Shown: positions 24,201-32,871, counted from the first letter of the stretch. The stretch: 64,000 bases of DNA from Thermotogota bacterium (GCA_029551145.1 JAKPGA010000022.1:124001-188000); one strand, 5' to 3'. Program-made: numbers and translations. Notes: a model not told the origin generated them from the letters alone.

Positions 24201-25399
24201 TGCAATTGGTGGTACACGCAAGAAAACTCTACACTCCCGTTGGTAACAAGGTGAAAAAGGGTTCTCAGATGTCACAGATTGAGAGGTATGAAAATGTCTT
24301 CATCTGTGTTGAAGACGGAAGAATTGTAGATCTCTCAGATCGCAGACCATCTATTATAAGGGGACGATTTTTGCAGGTAGATCTGGTTGTTCCAGGTTTT
24401 GTGGACTGCCACACTCACATACCTTTCTATGGTTACAGGGAAAGTGATTTTCTGAGAAGGGTTTCTGGTCTATCATACTCACAGATACACAATTCTGGTG
24501 GAGGTATTTATGAGTCAGTTCGTAGATTGAGAAAAGCAAGCATTAGCGAACTTGTTCGCTTCAATTTGAATTTCACAAACAGTTTTATCAGTAAAGGTGT
24601 GACCACCATAGAATGTAAGACAGGCTATGGCCTTGATGAAGAAAATGAGCTGAAACAACTTGAAGTATTGAATGTTCTCAAGAAAATCTCTCCCATCGAA
24701 ATTGTCGCTACCTTTATGGGTGCTCACGCTGTTCCTGAAAACTCAAACCCACAGGATTATGTCGAGTATCTGACGAAGATGTTCGATCTATTGAAAACCA
24801 AGTGCAGTTTCGTCGATATCTTTTGCGACGTTGGTGTCTTTGATAAACACAGCGCGGAAAGATATCTCAGAGCCGCAAAGAAAAAAGGATTCAAAGTTCG
24901 CATCCATGCAAATGAATTGTCCAACATAGGTGCAGTGAAACTGGCTGTCGAGTTAGAAGCTGTCTCTGCTGATCATTTATTGAAAGTTGATGATGAAGAC
25001 ATTCGTGTCTTGGCTCAGAGCAATACAATAGCCGTTTTGATGCCAACTACAAGCTTCTATCTGAATGAAAACTATGCGCCAGCGAGAGAATTGATAGACA
25101 AAGGAGTTGCCGTGGCTCTCGCCAGTGACTTCAATCCTGGCTCCAGTCCCGTGCTCGAACCCACACTGATGATGAACATTGCAGTTAAATTTCTTAAGAT
25201 GTCACCTTGCGAGATTCTCACTGCATGCACACTGAACTCGGCTTGTGTTCTCGGTTTGGCAGATAGATTGGGAACCGTTGAGATTGGCAAAGATGCAGAT
25301 TTTGTGATTTATGAAGATGCGGACCTTGAAACCATAATGTACTTCGTCGGAATAACCCCACGTTACACTGTGAAGAGGGGACAGATCTTTGAGAATTGA
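24200..25399 (+). CDS. hutI: Imidazolonepropionase
   Basis: The 399-residue amidohydrolase opens the imidazolone ring of imidazolonepropionate to N-formimino-glutamate, the substrate of the ftcD product encoded just upstream. Metal and active-site motifs are VDCHTHIPFYGYRESDF near 71-87, ECKTGYGLDEENELKQL, FMGAHAVPEN near 173-182, HANELSNIGAVKLA near 236-249, SADHLL and ALASDFNPGSSP near 308-319. ATG overlaps the ftcD stop. Histidase and urocanase genes are not in the window, so only the last two steps of the pathway are grouped here. Confidence 0.93.
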   Translation: MQLVVHARKLYTPVGNKVKKGSQMSQIERYENVFICVEDGRIVDLSDRRPSIIRGRFLQVDLVVPGFVDCHTHIPFYGYRESDFLRRVSGLSYSQIHNSGGGIYESVRRLRKASISELVRFNLNFTNSFISKGVTTIECKTGYGLDEENELKQLEVLNVLKKISPIEIVATFMGAHAVPENSNPQDYVEYLTKMFDLLKTKCSFVDIFCDVGVFDKHSAERYLRAAKKKGFKVRIHANELSNIGAVKLAVELEAVSADHLLKVDDEDIRVLAQSNTIAVLMPTTSFYLNENYAPARELIDKGVAVALASDFNPGSSPVLEPTLMMNIAVKFLKMSPCEILTACTLNSACVLGLADRLGTVEIGKDADFVIYEDADLETIMYFVGITPRYTVKRGQIFEN

Positions 25400-25847
25400 G
25401 GTAATCGTGATAGGTAAACTGAAGGATTATGCACAAAAGGCGTGTAATGATTATATGAAGATGTTAAAACCTTTTACGCAAATTGAACTCGTTCAGTTGA
25501 AGCACGCTAAAGCAACACAGCTCGATGAGGTTTCTTTAAAGCAAGAGGCACATCAAGTGTTAACGCACTTGAAGGAATCAGATTATGTAGTTTTACTTGA
25601 TCAAGGCGGCAAGGAATTTGATTCGGTTTCTTTTGCGCAGCACCTATCCCAGTTAAGACTACAACGGCCGTCAGTAACCTTTGTCGTGGGGGGACCTTTT
25701 GGTGTCGACAGCAGCCTGAAAAATAGGGCAGATGAGTTACTTTCTCTCTCGAAGATGACCTTCACTCACCAACTTACAGTCGTGGTTTTGTTCGAACAGC
25801 TCTTCAGAGCTTTCAAGATCATCCACGGGCAGAGATACCACTATTGA
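25389..25847 (+). CDS. rlmH: 23S rRNA pseudouridine-1915 N3-methyltransferase RlmH
   Basis: The 152-residue SPOUT-class methyltransferase acts on helix 69 of the large-subunit rRNA. Motifs are an N-terminal IEVIVIGKLKDYAQKACNDY, LLDQGGKEFDS near 77-87, the knot motif TFVVGGPFGVD near 96-106, and the C-terminal EQLFRAFKIIHGQRYHY with the conserved HGxxYHY. TTG start with GAGGGGA upstream, overlapping hutI by 11 bases. Confidence 0.95.
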   Translation: MRIEVIVIGKLKDYAQKACNDYMKMLKPFTQIELVQLKHAKATQLDEVSLKQEAHQVLTHLKESDYVVLLDQGGKEFDSVSFAQHLSQLRLQRPSVTFVVGGPFGVDSSLKNRADELLSLSKMTFTHQLTVVVLFEQLFRAFKIIHGQRYHY

Positions 25848-25862
25848 GGAGGTGAGATTCAG

Positions 25863-27149
25863 GTGGATGATCCCGCGAGTAGTATCTCGGTTTTGTTGTA
25901 CTTGGTGTTCATTTTGTTACTCTTGATGCTTTCTGCAGTCTTCTCGGCTTCTGAAACAGCTCTTACCTCGGCGAGCAGACTGAGACTTCTGAAAAAGGAC
26001 GAAAAAGAAGGTATTCACAAAGTCAATCGACTCCTGACAGCAACTTTAGTCATGAACAATTTCGTCAATCTTCTGCTTTCCTCGATTGCCACACTTCTTC
26101 TGGTAAGACTGTTCAAAAATGCGAATAGTGGGTTGATCGCGCTAATTGGTACGATCTTCACCACAACAGTGATACTGATATTCGGAGAGATTACGCCGAA
26201 GATTTATGCAAGAGAATATTCGGAGAAGGTCTACGGTGTGACGGCAAGGATAATGACGTTCTTTGAGAAGTTACTCAGTCCTGTCATTGGATTGCTGTTG
26301 TTTTTGAGCAACAAGATAGTCAAACTCTTCGGTGGACAGGCGATGGAGGATGCACCTTTCATCACTTCAGAAGATATCATTGAAGCTGTGAATTTGGGGA
26401 AAGAAGGTGGAACAATAGATCATCAGGAAGGTATGATCGTCGAAAGGACCTTTCAGATGAACGAAACAACTATCAAAGAGATCATGACACCACGTGTCGA
26501 TGTTGTTGCAGTTGAAGAGAATATGTCGTTGTTGGAGCTCATGGAAGTCGTTAATCGTGAGGGTTACTCTCGAATACCAGTTTACAGAGAAGACATAGAC
26601 AACATTACAGGCGTTTGCTATGCAAAAGATGTTGTGGGTTACATTCAAGAGAATGGAGCGCAGTATCTAAATGAGAAAAAGGTTAAAGAAATCATGAGAG
26701 AACCTATATTCGTTCCTGAAACAATGAGAGTAGGTACACTGCTGAAGATTTTCAAGGAAAAAAAGGTACACATAGCAATCGTTGTTGACGAATTTGGTGG
26801 GACAGCCGGTATTGTTACGCTCGAAGACATCTTAGAGGAATTGATTGGTGAAATAATGGACGAATATGACTACGACGAGATCAGCGGCATCAAAAAGGTC
26901 GGCGAAAACAGTTATCTCATAAATGCCACAACCCCGATAAACGACCTTGAACGCGAATTGGATGTTCAGTTCGAAGAGACAGAACATGAGACGCTTGCAG
27001 GCTATCTGCTGGAACTTTTCCAGAAGATTCCTTCCGTAGGCGAGGAAATAGATGTAGGTGACTTTCATTTCAGGGTAGTCGCTGCAACGAAGAATAGAAT
27101 TGAACGTGTATTGATGACAATAAAAAGGAGTGATATCACTGAACAATGA
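25863..27149 (+). CDS. CNNM/CorC-type membrane protein (DUF21, two CBS, CorC_HlyC domain)
   Basis: The 428-residue protein has a DUF21 membrane domain (four hydrophobic segments in residues 10-160, with FSASETALTSASRLRLL near 28-44), a pair of CBS domains (about 205-325, with EIMTPRVDVVAVEE and GTAGIVTLEDILEELIGEI), and a C-terminal CorC_HlyC domain (about 340-420). Members of this family take part in magnesium or cobalt efflux and are often misnamed hemolysins. GTG start seven bases after GGAGGTGA. It overlaps the start region of cdd. Confidence 0.92.
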   Translation: MDDPASSISVLLYLVFILLLLMLSAVFSASETALTSASRLRLLKKDEKEGIHKVNRLLTATLVMNNFVNLLLSSIATLLLVRLFKNANSGLIALIGTIFTTTVILIFGEITPKIYAREYSEKVYGVTARIMTFFEKLLSPVIGLLLFLSNKIVKLFGGQAMEDAPFITSEDIIEAVNLGKEGGTIDHQEGMIVERTFQMNETTIKEIMTPRVDVVAVEENMSLLELMEVVNREGYSRIPVYREDIDNITGVCYAKDVVGYIQENGAQYLNEKKVKEIMREPIFVPETMRVGTLLKIFKEKKVHIAIVVDEFGGTAGIVTLEDILEELIGEIMDEYDYDEISGIKKVGENSYLINATTPINDLERELDVQFEETEHETLAGYLLELFQKIPSVGEEIDVGDFHFRVVAATKNRIERVLMTIKRSDITEQ

Positions 27150-27522
27150 GGAGCTGATCAGAATAGCAAAAGAGTCTATGAACAAAGCCTATGCACCGTA
27201 TTCAGAGTTCCGGGTTGGTGCCGTTGTTGTCACGAAAAACGGAAAGATTTTCACTGGATGCAATATCGAGAATTCTTCGTATGGATTGACCATATGTGCC
27301 GAAAGAGTTGCAATCTTTTCGGCGATAGCGGCGGGTGAGACACAAATAGAAAAACTTGTTGTTGTCGCAGACACCATTGAACCTGTAAGCCCATGCGGTG
27401 CGTGCAGACAGGTGATGAGTGAGTTTGGAGATTTCGAGGTAATCTTGGCTAACCTTCAAGGAAAAGTCACCACAACAAAGGTCAGCGATCTATTGCCGCA
27501 CGCTTTTAGGATGAAGAGGTGA
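27139..27522 (+). CDS. cdd: Cytidine deaminase
   Basis: The 127-residue zinc enzyme converts cytidine and deoxycytidine to uridine. Substrate motif NIENSSYGLTICAERVA near residues 40-56 supplies the zinc-ligand cysteine and catalytic Glu (CAE), and PCGACRQVMSEF near 85-96 supplies the other two cysteines. The N-terminus LNNEELIRIAKESMNKAYAPYS aligns from its first residue with Bacillus Cdd (MNRQELI...), which places the start at CTG 27139, eight bases after AAAGGAG. The GTG at 27130 lies within the ribosome site and is unlikely. It overlaps the CNNM gene by 11 bases. Confidence 0.9.
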   Translation: MNNEELIRIAKESMNKAYAPYSEFRVGAVVVTKNGKIFTGCNIENSSYGLTICAERVAIFSAIAAGETQIEKLVVVADTIEPVSPCGACRQVMSEFGDFEVILANLQGKVTTTKVSDLLPHAFRMKR

Positions 27523-27528
27523 AGAACT

Positions 27529-28419
27529 TTGAGGTCTGGCTTCGTCACGCTGATCGGAAGACCAAACGTGGGCAAGTCGAGTCTTGTCAACGCGTTTTTC
27601 GGCCGTAAAATACTCATCGTCTCAGATAAACCTCAGACTACACGCAACAGAATAAGATGCATTTACACGGATGAGGAAAACCAAATAATCTTTACGGATA
27701 CTCCAGGTATTCACAAACCCATCCATAGGCTCGGCGAGTTCATGGTAAAAGCAGCAATTCAAGCCATGAAAGGTTGCGATTTGATTTTGTTTGTCGTGGA
27801 TAGTTCTAAAGGATTTGGTGAACCAGAAATGAGAATGTGCGAGCTCGTTAAAACCTCACAGACCAATACTTTCTTGGTCGTTAACAAGATTGATTTGGTC
27901 GACGACTATTTGCAAATCGCCGAGGTCACAAAGGACAGGTGCGGTGTTTTTTCAAAGGTCTTTTTCACAAGTGTCATTAAAAATCAAGGGATCATTGAGC
28001 TGTTCGAAGCGATCAAACTCTCTTTACCAGAAGGTCCGATGTATTTTCCGAGTCAAATGACAACAGATCGTCCCATCTCCTTTCAGGCAGCTGAATTGAT
28101 ACGTGAAAAGATCTTATTACTCACAAGAGAGGAAGTCCCTCACTGTGTCGCGGTGATTGTGGACCAAGTTATCGAAAAAGAAGAAGGCATACTATACATT
28201 GCCGCAACGATATACGTTGAAAGGCAATCCCAAAAAGGTATTCTGATAGGTAAAGCGGGTTCTATGATAAAGCAAATCGGAACTCTCGCACGAATGGAAA
28301 TCGAATCAGTGGTTAACAAGAAGGTTTACCTGGATCTTCATGTAAAGGTCAAGAAGAATTGGAGGGACAAGGACTTCATCATTCTAAATGAGATAGGAAT
28401 GAAAGACGAGATTGAATGA
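27529..28419 (+). CDS. era: GTPase Era
   Basis: The 296-residue ribosome-assembly GTPase acts in maturation of 16S rRNA. The G1 motif GRPNVGKSS is at residues 8-16, the G2 segment PQTTRNR near 34-40, G3 DTPGIH near 57-62, G4 NKID near 119-122, and the C-terminal KH domain has [19 protein letters not shown] near 240-258. TTG start behind GAGGTG. In many bacteria era is next to cdd, as here. Confidence 0.95.
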   Translation: MRSGFVTLIGRPNVGKSSLVNAFFGRKILIVSDKPQTTRNRIRCIYTDEENQIIFTDTPGIHKPIHRLGEFMVKAAIQAMKGCDLILFVVDSSKGFGEPEMRMCELVKTSQTNTFLVVNKIDLVDDYLQIAEVTKDRCGVFSKVFFTSVIKNQGIIELFEAIKLSLPEGPMYFPSQMTTDRPISFQAAELIREKILLLTREEVPHCVAVIVDQVIEKEEGILYIAATIYVERQSQKGILIGKAGSMIKQIGTLARMEIESVVNKKVYLDLHVKVKKNWRDKDFIILNEIGMKDEIE

Positions 28420-28437
28420 AGGAGGGTGAGAACGCTA

Positions 28438-29502
28438 ATGCCACGCCTCTACATACACCTTCAGTCAATAGAAGAGAACGCACGAAGAATTCTGGAAAGA
28501 TGCTCTAAGTATGGTGTTGAAGTTGTAGGTGTCACAAAGGTAAGCCTCGGAGATCCGAAGATAGCTCAAACAATGAAAGATGCAGGTATACGGATCATTG
28601 GTGAATCAAGAATCGACAATATCGTAAGACTGCGCAAAGAAGGTATAGATGGACCATTCATGATGATCCGCATACCACAAAAGGATGACTTACCGAAGAC
28701 ATTAGATTTATGTGAATATGCACTGGTTTCGGAACTCAAAACGATTGAGTGGATGGACGAAATTGCTCACGAAATGGGCAAGAGTATATCCGTGATTTAC
28801 ATGGTAGATGTTGGTGATCTTAGAGAAGGTGCGTGGTATAAAGATGCCGTTGAGGAAATCGCAAAGGCTGTGAAGATGGCAAAGAAGATACAAGTTGTGG
28901 GCGTTGGAACAAATCTGGGGTGTTATGGTGGGGTTTTGCCGTCAGAGAGAAACTTAGGAATACTTGTTCAGATCAGAGACATAGTTGAGAAGAAAAGTTC
29001 CTGTGAATTACCTATTGTGTCGGGAGGGAACACAGCTGCTCTGAAGTTGCTTGAAGAAGGAAAATTGCCTTTCGGTGTCAATCAATACAGAATTGGCGAA
29101 GCGATATTTCTTGGTACGGATGTGACAAACAATCGACAGATACAATGGCTAAGGCAAGATGCGATCGTTCTCGAAGCACAAATAATAGAGCTCAAGACAA
29201 AGCCTTCCTTTCCAGAAGGCGAAACCGGGCAGGATGCCTTTGGAAGAAAACCTGCATTTGTTGACAAAGGTATACGCAGAAGAGCTATACTCGCACTTGG
29301 AGAACAAGATATTCTTTCTACAGGGCTTAGGCCCCTCGACAATGGTGCCGAGGTAATACATGCATCAAGCGATCACACGATAGTTGACGTCTCAGACGTT
29401 GAGAGAAGGATTGAAGTCGGTGACACAATGAGGTTCACGTTGAGCTACGGAGCACTGTTAAGGGCCATGACCTGTCCTCATGTCGAGAAAATCTATGTTT
29501 AG
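28438..29502 (+). CDS. PLP-dependent amino-acid racemase of the ornithine racemase family
   Basis: The 354-residue alanine-racemase-fold protein closely resembles clostridial ornithine racemase in motif order: the PLP lysine region GVTKVS near 29-34, RIIGESRIDN, MVDVGDLREGAWY near 121-133, GTNLGCYGGVLP near 157-168, LPIVSGGNTAALKLL near 193-207, GQDAFGRKPAFVDKGIRRRA and GASSDH-like HASSDHTIVDVSD near 304-316. ATG at 28438 is nine bases after GGAGGGTG. Ornithine or lysine are the likeliest substrates. Thermotoga peptidoglycan is known to contain D-lysine, so a lysine racemase role is a reasonable inference. Confidence 0.85.
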   Translation: MPRLYIHLQSIEENARRILERCSKYGVEVVGVTKVSLGDPKIAQTMKDAGIRIIGESRIDNIVRLRKEGIDGPFMMIRIPQKDDLPKTLDLCEYALVSELKTIEWMDEIAHEMGKSISVIYMVDVGDLREGAWYKDAVEEIAKAVKMAKKIQVVGVGTNLGCYGGVLPSERNLGILVQIRDIVEKKSSCELPIVSGGNTAALKLLEEGKLPFGVNQYRIGEAIFLGTDVTNNRQIQWLRQDAIVLEAQIIELKTKPSFPEGETGQDAFGRKPAFVDKGIRRRAILALGEQDILSTGLRPLDNGAEVIHASSDHTIVDVSDVERRIEVGDTMRFTLSYGALLRAMTCPHVEKIYV

Positions 29503-29513
29503 GGGGTATCAAG

Positions 29514-30881
29514 ATGCAATTTCTATCTGAGAAGTACTTACTCGGTAACAAGACGGCTATGAGATTGTACGAAACGGTAAAGGATCTTCCGATAGTCGAT
29601 GCTCACAATCATGGCGATGTGAAGGAAATAGTCGAGAACAAGGGATGGAACGATATATGGGAAGTCGAAGCAGCTACAGATCACTACGTTTGGGAACTGA
29701 TGAGGCGTCGAAGAATACCAGAAGACAAAATAACGGGGAATGCAACGAATTATGAAAAGTGGCTTGCCCTATCAGAAGTGTTCCCAAAATTGGTTGGCAA
29801 TCCAACCTATGAGTGGATCCATCTTGATCTGAGACGTCGCTTTGGCATAGATGAGGTGATCTCAAAGGAAACAGCCAATTCAATTTGGTCCAAGACAAAA
29901 CAGCTACTGAAAGAACAAAAGATGAAACCTCAAGAATTGTTGAAGCAAATGAATGTTGAAGTAATGTGCACAACAGACGATCCAACCTCTGATTTGTACT
30001 ACCACAGAGTTGCACGTGAAACAATTGAAGGTATAAGAATTCTGCCAACTTGGCGCCCAGATAGAGCTTGCAGACTTGATAGGAAAGACTGGAAAGACTA
30101 TCTCACAAAACTCTCTGAGGTTTCGAAGATAGATGCAACGAAATTCAACGGCTTTTTAGATGCACTGAAAAAGACTCACGATTATTTTGATCAACTCGGT
30201 TGTGTATGTAGTGATCATGCTTTGTTGTATGCCACTGGAAAATCCATAACTCAACAGAGGGCCGAGCAAATATTCAACAGAGCTCTCGTCCAAGAAATTT
30301 CTGCTCAGGACTTATTTGATTTTCAGTGCTTTATGCTCTATGTCTTTGCAGAAATGAACTATGAGAAAAATTGGAAAATGCAGCTTCACATTGGCGCCTT
30401 GAGAGATTACAGAGACAAGTTGTTCGACCAGCTGGGACCCGATAGCGGCGGTGATATTTCGGCAGGTTATATTGACATCGCAACCGGTATGAGAGACTTT
30501 TTCAACGCTTTTGATGGAAAGACCGAGATAGTCTTGTATTGCCTTGATATGACCTATCTTTCAGTGATCGCTACAATAGCAAGAGCTTTCGAAAACGTCT
30601 TTTTAGGAGCACCTTGGTGGTTTAACGACAGTCCATTTGGTATGCAATTGCAGCTTCAGTACATCGCATCGGTAGACTTGTTGAGTAATCTTGCCGGCAT
30701 GGTTACAGATTCGAGGAAGCTCATGTCTTACGGATCTCGGACAGAGATGTTCAGACGGGTACTGGCCAATGTCGTTGGTGAAATGGTTGAAAAGGGACAA
30801 GTTCCTTTGAGAGAAGCTATGGAGCTATGCGTTGAGATCTCTTACACAAGACCAAAGGAGTTCTTCTTTGCTCAAAGATAG
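29514..30881 (+). CDS. uxaC: Glucuronate isomerase
   Basis: The 455-residue amidohydrolase interconverts D-glucuronate and D-fructuronate (and galacturonate/tagaturonate) at the entry to hexuronate catabolism. Motifs are LPIVDAHNHGDV near 26-37, ATDHYVWELMRRRRIP near 54-69, CTTDDPTSDLYYH near 157-169, WRPDRACR near 180-187, and late GAPWWFNDSPFGM near 362-374. ATG behind AGGGGGT, 11 bases after the racemase gene. No other uronate gene (uxaB, uxuA, kdgK) is in the window. Confidence 0.93.
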   Translation: MQFLSEKYLLGNKTAMRLYETVKDLPIVDAHNHGDVKEIVENKGWNDIWEVEAATDHYVWELMRRRRIPEDKITGNATNYEKWLALSEVFPKLVGNPTYEWIHLDLRRRFGIDEVISKETANSIWSKTKQLLKEQKMKPQELLKQMNVEVMCTTDDPTSDLYYHRVARETIEGIRILPTWRPDRACRLDRKDWKDYLTKLSEVSKIDATKFNGFLDALKKTHDYFDQLGCVCSDHALLYATGKSITQQRAEQIFNRALVQEISAQDLFDFQCFMLYVFAEMNYEKNWKMQLHIGALRDYRDKLFDQLGPDSGGDISAGYIDIATGMRDFFNAFDGKTEIVLYCLDMTYLSVIATIARAFENVFLGAPWWFNDSPFGMQLQLQYIASVDLLSNLAGMVTDSRKLMSYGSRTEMFRRVLANVVGEMVEKGQVPLREAMELCVEISYTRPKEFFFAQR

Positions 30882-30902
30882 GTATGCACAGAGGTGAAAC
30901 AT

Positions 30903-31061
30903 ATGGAATACACGGAGTCTGATAAAAAGAAGATTGAAAAGAAACTCAATGAAGGGTATGAACTCATTGAAATCGTGGTGAAGAAAAAAGATAGATATGC
31001 GATCTTCCAAAAGAATGAGGAATATGTTGCTGTGAAGTTGTCAAAAAAGAAGGAACAATGA
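30903..31061 (+). CDS. Small charged protein of unknown function (52 residues)
   Basis: A 52-codon frame starts at ATG 30903 behind GAGGTGAAA and ends at TGA 31059-31061. The product is highly charged (many Lys and Glu), with an amphipathic helix at 1-20, a beta hairpin-like EIVVKKKDRYAIFQ near 24-37 and a KKKEQ tail. No family is recognised. It is 19 bases after uxaC and its stop overlaps the ATG of the decayed PlsY gene, so it was probably an operon member. Confidence 0.6.
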   Translation: MEYTESDKKKIEKKLNEGYELIEIVVKKKDRYAIFQKNEEYVAVKLSKKKEQ

Positions 31062-31500
31062 TCTGGTTCCCTCTGTTATTTGGCTATCTGTTGTATTGCT
31101 CTCTACCAGCATATTTTCTTACCAAATAGATCGCGGGCCCTGACATAAGAACCATCTGGGCGCGTCACCTCAGGACGACGAATATCTACAAAGTGGCAGA
31201 CTTTGGTTGCCACCAAGTAAGCAGAGAATATGGTTTACCTTGCTTTTGGCGATCTTGCAGCAGAGTTGGTAGGAATGTCTTTCGGCAAGAAAAGACCCTT
31301 CGATAAAAACATCGAAGGGTGACTATGACATGTTGCCATCTGCTTTCTCAGTTCTTACTTACTTAATTGCTACACTCAACTTAGTGGCTTTCACATCGGC
31401 ATTGTAGGTGCAGTAGCTGCAAAAACAAATGAACCACTCTCGTTGAGTGTGACTGACACTTTCTTTGTTCCATTCTTCTTCTCGTTGGTAATGAGTTTAT
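31058..31500 (+). pseudogene. Remnant of a PlsY acyltransferase / CTP-transferase (DolK/VTE5-type) lipid gene
   Basis: From ATG 31058 the frame encodes IWFPLLFGYLLYCSLPAYFL, a PlsY-like first helix, then hits TAG at 31127-31129. The same frame continues with GPDIRTIWARHLRTTNIYK, matching the PlsY GxDIRxxGSGNxGxTN motif with the Gly-Ser-Gly-Asn lost. Near 31230 another frame gives LAFGDLAAELVGMSFGKK, the core of dolichol/phytol-kinase-like CTP transferases, and near 31405 a third gives GAVAAKTNEPLSLSVTDTFFVP, their C-terminal motif. Both family signatures are present in order in about 440 bases with nonsense and frameshift changes, so this is a decayed, internally deleted gene or fusion. Confidence 0.65.
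31286..31320 (-). terminator. Candidate terminator for the minus-strand pyruvate-kinase-like gene
   Basis: A perfect 10-bp stem (ACCCTTCGAT at 31295-31304 with ATCGAAGGGT at 31311-31320, 6-base loop) is followed on the minus strand by CTTTTCTT. It lies within the PlsY/CTP-transferase remnant, about 190 bases past the minus-strand gene. Confidence 0.6.
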
Positions 31501-31512
31501 GGCGATTTATCT

Positions 31513-32079
31513 CTACGAACTTTGGTATTCCGATGGCATGCAAAGTATTTTCCCAATCCTTAAATCCAACATTCTCGATGAGTTAGCAGGTTTTATCACT
31601 ACCGCGGTATCCAACCCTTTGCTTGAACCACCGCATGCTACAACCCATTCATCGGTCCGCACAAACCCAGCATCAGCAGCCATAAGAGAGATCTCGACAC
31701 ATACTTTTACGCCTTGGCTGAACAATCTGAGCGTGTTTGCGATCACTTCGGCTGTGTATATACCGCTGTATTCTCGTCGAAATGCCCTTTCTATACCAGA
31801 CAAAACATGCGTTGCGGTGTGAACGATGTGTCCATGTTTGAGTAGCTCGTTCCTGATCTGTGGTGAAAACTCGTCTTGATTGGGTTCCTTGAAGCCAAAA
31901 TGATGAGTAACAACGATCAACTTGACCTCCTTCGGAACGATCTCAAGAGCCATCTTTGCACTGTATCCACGCGTTGATGAAATAAGTAGTTTGTCCATCT
32001 TTGCACGTCTGAGTTCTTCAACAGCAATTTTCAGTGTTTCTACGGTATTTTCCTCACCTTTCTGCGCGAATAATACCAT
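31513..32079 (-). CDS. Pyruvate kinase C-terminal-like domain protein (COG1751)
   Basis: The 188-residue protein resembles the stand-alone PK_C domain family: residues TVETLKIAVEELRRAKMDKL, a LLISSTRGYSAKMALEIVP stretch near 30-50, VVTHHFGFKEPNQDEF near 57-72, HATHVLSGIERAF-like THVLSGIERAFRREY near 90-104, and VKVCVEISLMAADAGFV near 125-141. The function is not established; it is not a whole pyruvate kinase. ATG at 32079 is preceded by GGGGGTGA. It is monocistronic. A TATAAT on the minus strand at 32183-32178 is the best promoter element; no clear -35 is seen. Confidence 0.82.
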   Translation of the reverse strand: MVLFAQKGEENTVETLKIAVEELRRAKMDKLLISSTRGYSAKMALEIVPKEVKLIVVTHHFGFKEPNQDEFSPQIRNELLKHGHIVHTATHVLSGIERAFRREYSGIYTAEVIANTLRLFSQGVKVCVEISLMAADAGFVRTDEWVVACGGSSKGLDTAVVIKPANSSRMLDLRIGKILCMPSEYQSS

Positions 32080-32290
32080 CACGTCACCCCCACTAAATTC
32101 TATATGACAACCACGCGATTTTGCAAAGTACATTCTAACAATACATATTCTAATGTAAAATACATGTTTTAACAGGCATTATATACTACATAGTAGAATA
32201 ACATGACATTTGTAGATAACATACACAATTATGATTGTATAAAGATAGGTAACATGATAAAACCGTCATGAGTACAAAAGTTCAGATAGT
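32080..32290. other. AT-rich intergenic region between two minus-strand genes
   Basis: About 210 bases hold the candidate -10 box of the PK_C-like gene (32183-32178 on the minus strand) and a small inverted repeat CTAC-ATA-GTAG near 32186-32196. No coding frame is supported. Confidence 0.5.
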
Positions 32291-32866
32291 CTATGCGGAT
32301 TTGATCTGACGGGCTGGGTATAGTGGGGTGTAATACAGTCCAGCGTATTCCACAGCTTTCCTCAATGCTGTGTTGATCCCATAGGTATCCTTCGCGAGAA
32401 AAAAGTCAATGGAAATAAGTCGAGTATTATAATCTTGTGCGCTTGGAAGCAAATGAATAGATTGCTGGACTTTCTGCCTCAACAATCGGCACGCCAGAAC
32501 TTGTTTTTGATCCTTTCTAACAGTGAAACTTGCACCGAACAACCTACACACAAGGGGACGAAATTGATGAAACAAACAACCACCCTCGGGCTTCAGACTC
32601 ATATCAGGCTGAAACAATACACAGGGTTCATCATCTACTGACCTTTCAATACGTTCTATCCAATCGGACTGATTAGAATCTATTAGGTGTATGGCAAGTG
32701 GCAAAAACTCAAGAATGGTTACCTCAATGTTATAAGCTGGTGTGTTACAACATATCCTGCACCCTTGAGGACAAGAGAAAAGGTTACTTTGACATTTTTC
32801 CAACTCAGCGTACAAATTGAGAACTTCTTGCGCCAGTAAGGTTATCCTTTCTGTCATCGAGCACAT
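32291..32866 (-). CDS. YkgJ-family cysteine cluster protein
   Basis: The 191-residue protein carries the zinc/iron-chelating YkgJ pattern: CPQGCRICCN near residues 32-41, a later PEGGCLFHQFRPLVCRLFGASF near 94-115 and another Cys near 125. The family is thought to bind metal through an eight-cysteine-like cluster; its role is unknown. The start is uncertain: ATG at 32866 has no strong ribosome site, and the ATG three codons downstream is equally possible. It is isolated between decayed regions. Confidence 0.8.
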   Translation of the reverse strand: MCSMTERITLLAQEVLNLYAELEKCQSNLFSCPQGCRICCNTPAYNIEVTILEFLPLAIHLIDSNQSDWIERIERSVDDEPCVLFQPDMSLKPEGGCLFHQFRPLVCRLFGASFTVRKDQKQVLACRLLRQKVQQSIHLLPSAQDYNTRLISIDFFLAKDTYGINTALRKAVEYAGLYYTPLYPARQIKSA

Positions 32867-32871
32867 CGTAT

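Noticed and set aside
23280-25399. A complete hut operon
   Set aside because: Histidase and urocanase genes are absent from the window.
31499-31822. Plus-strand frame of 107 codons
   Set aside because: Antisense to the PK_C-like gene, without a ribosome site or family likeness.
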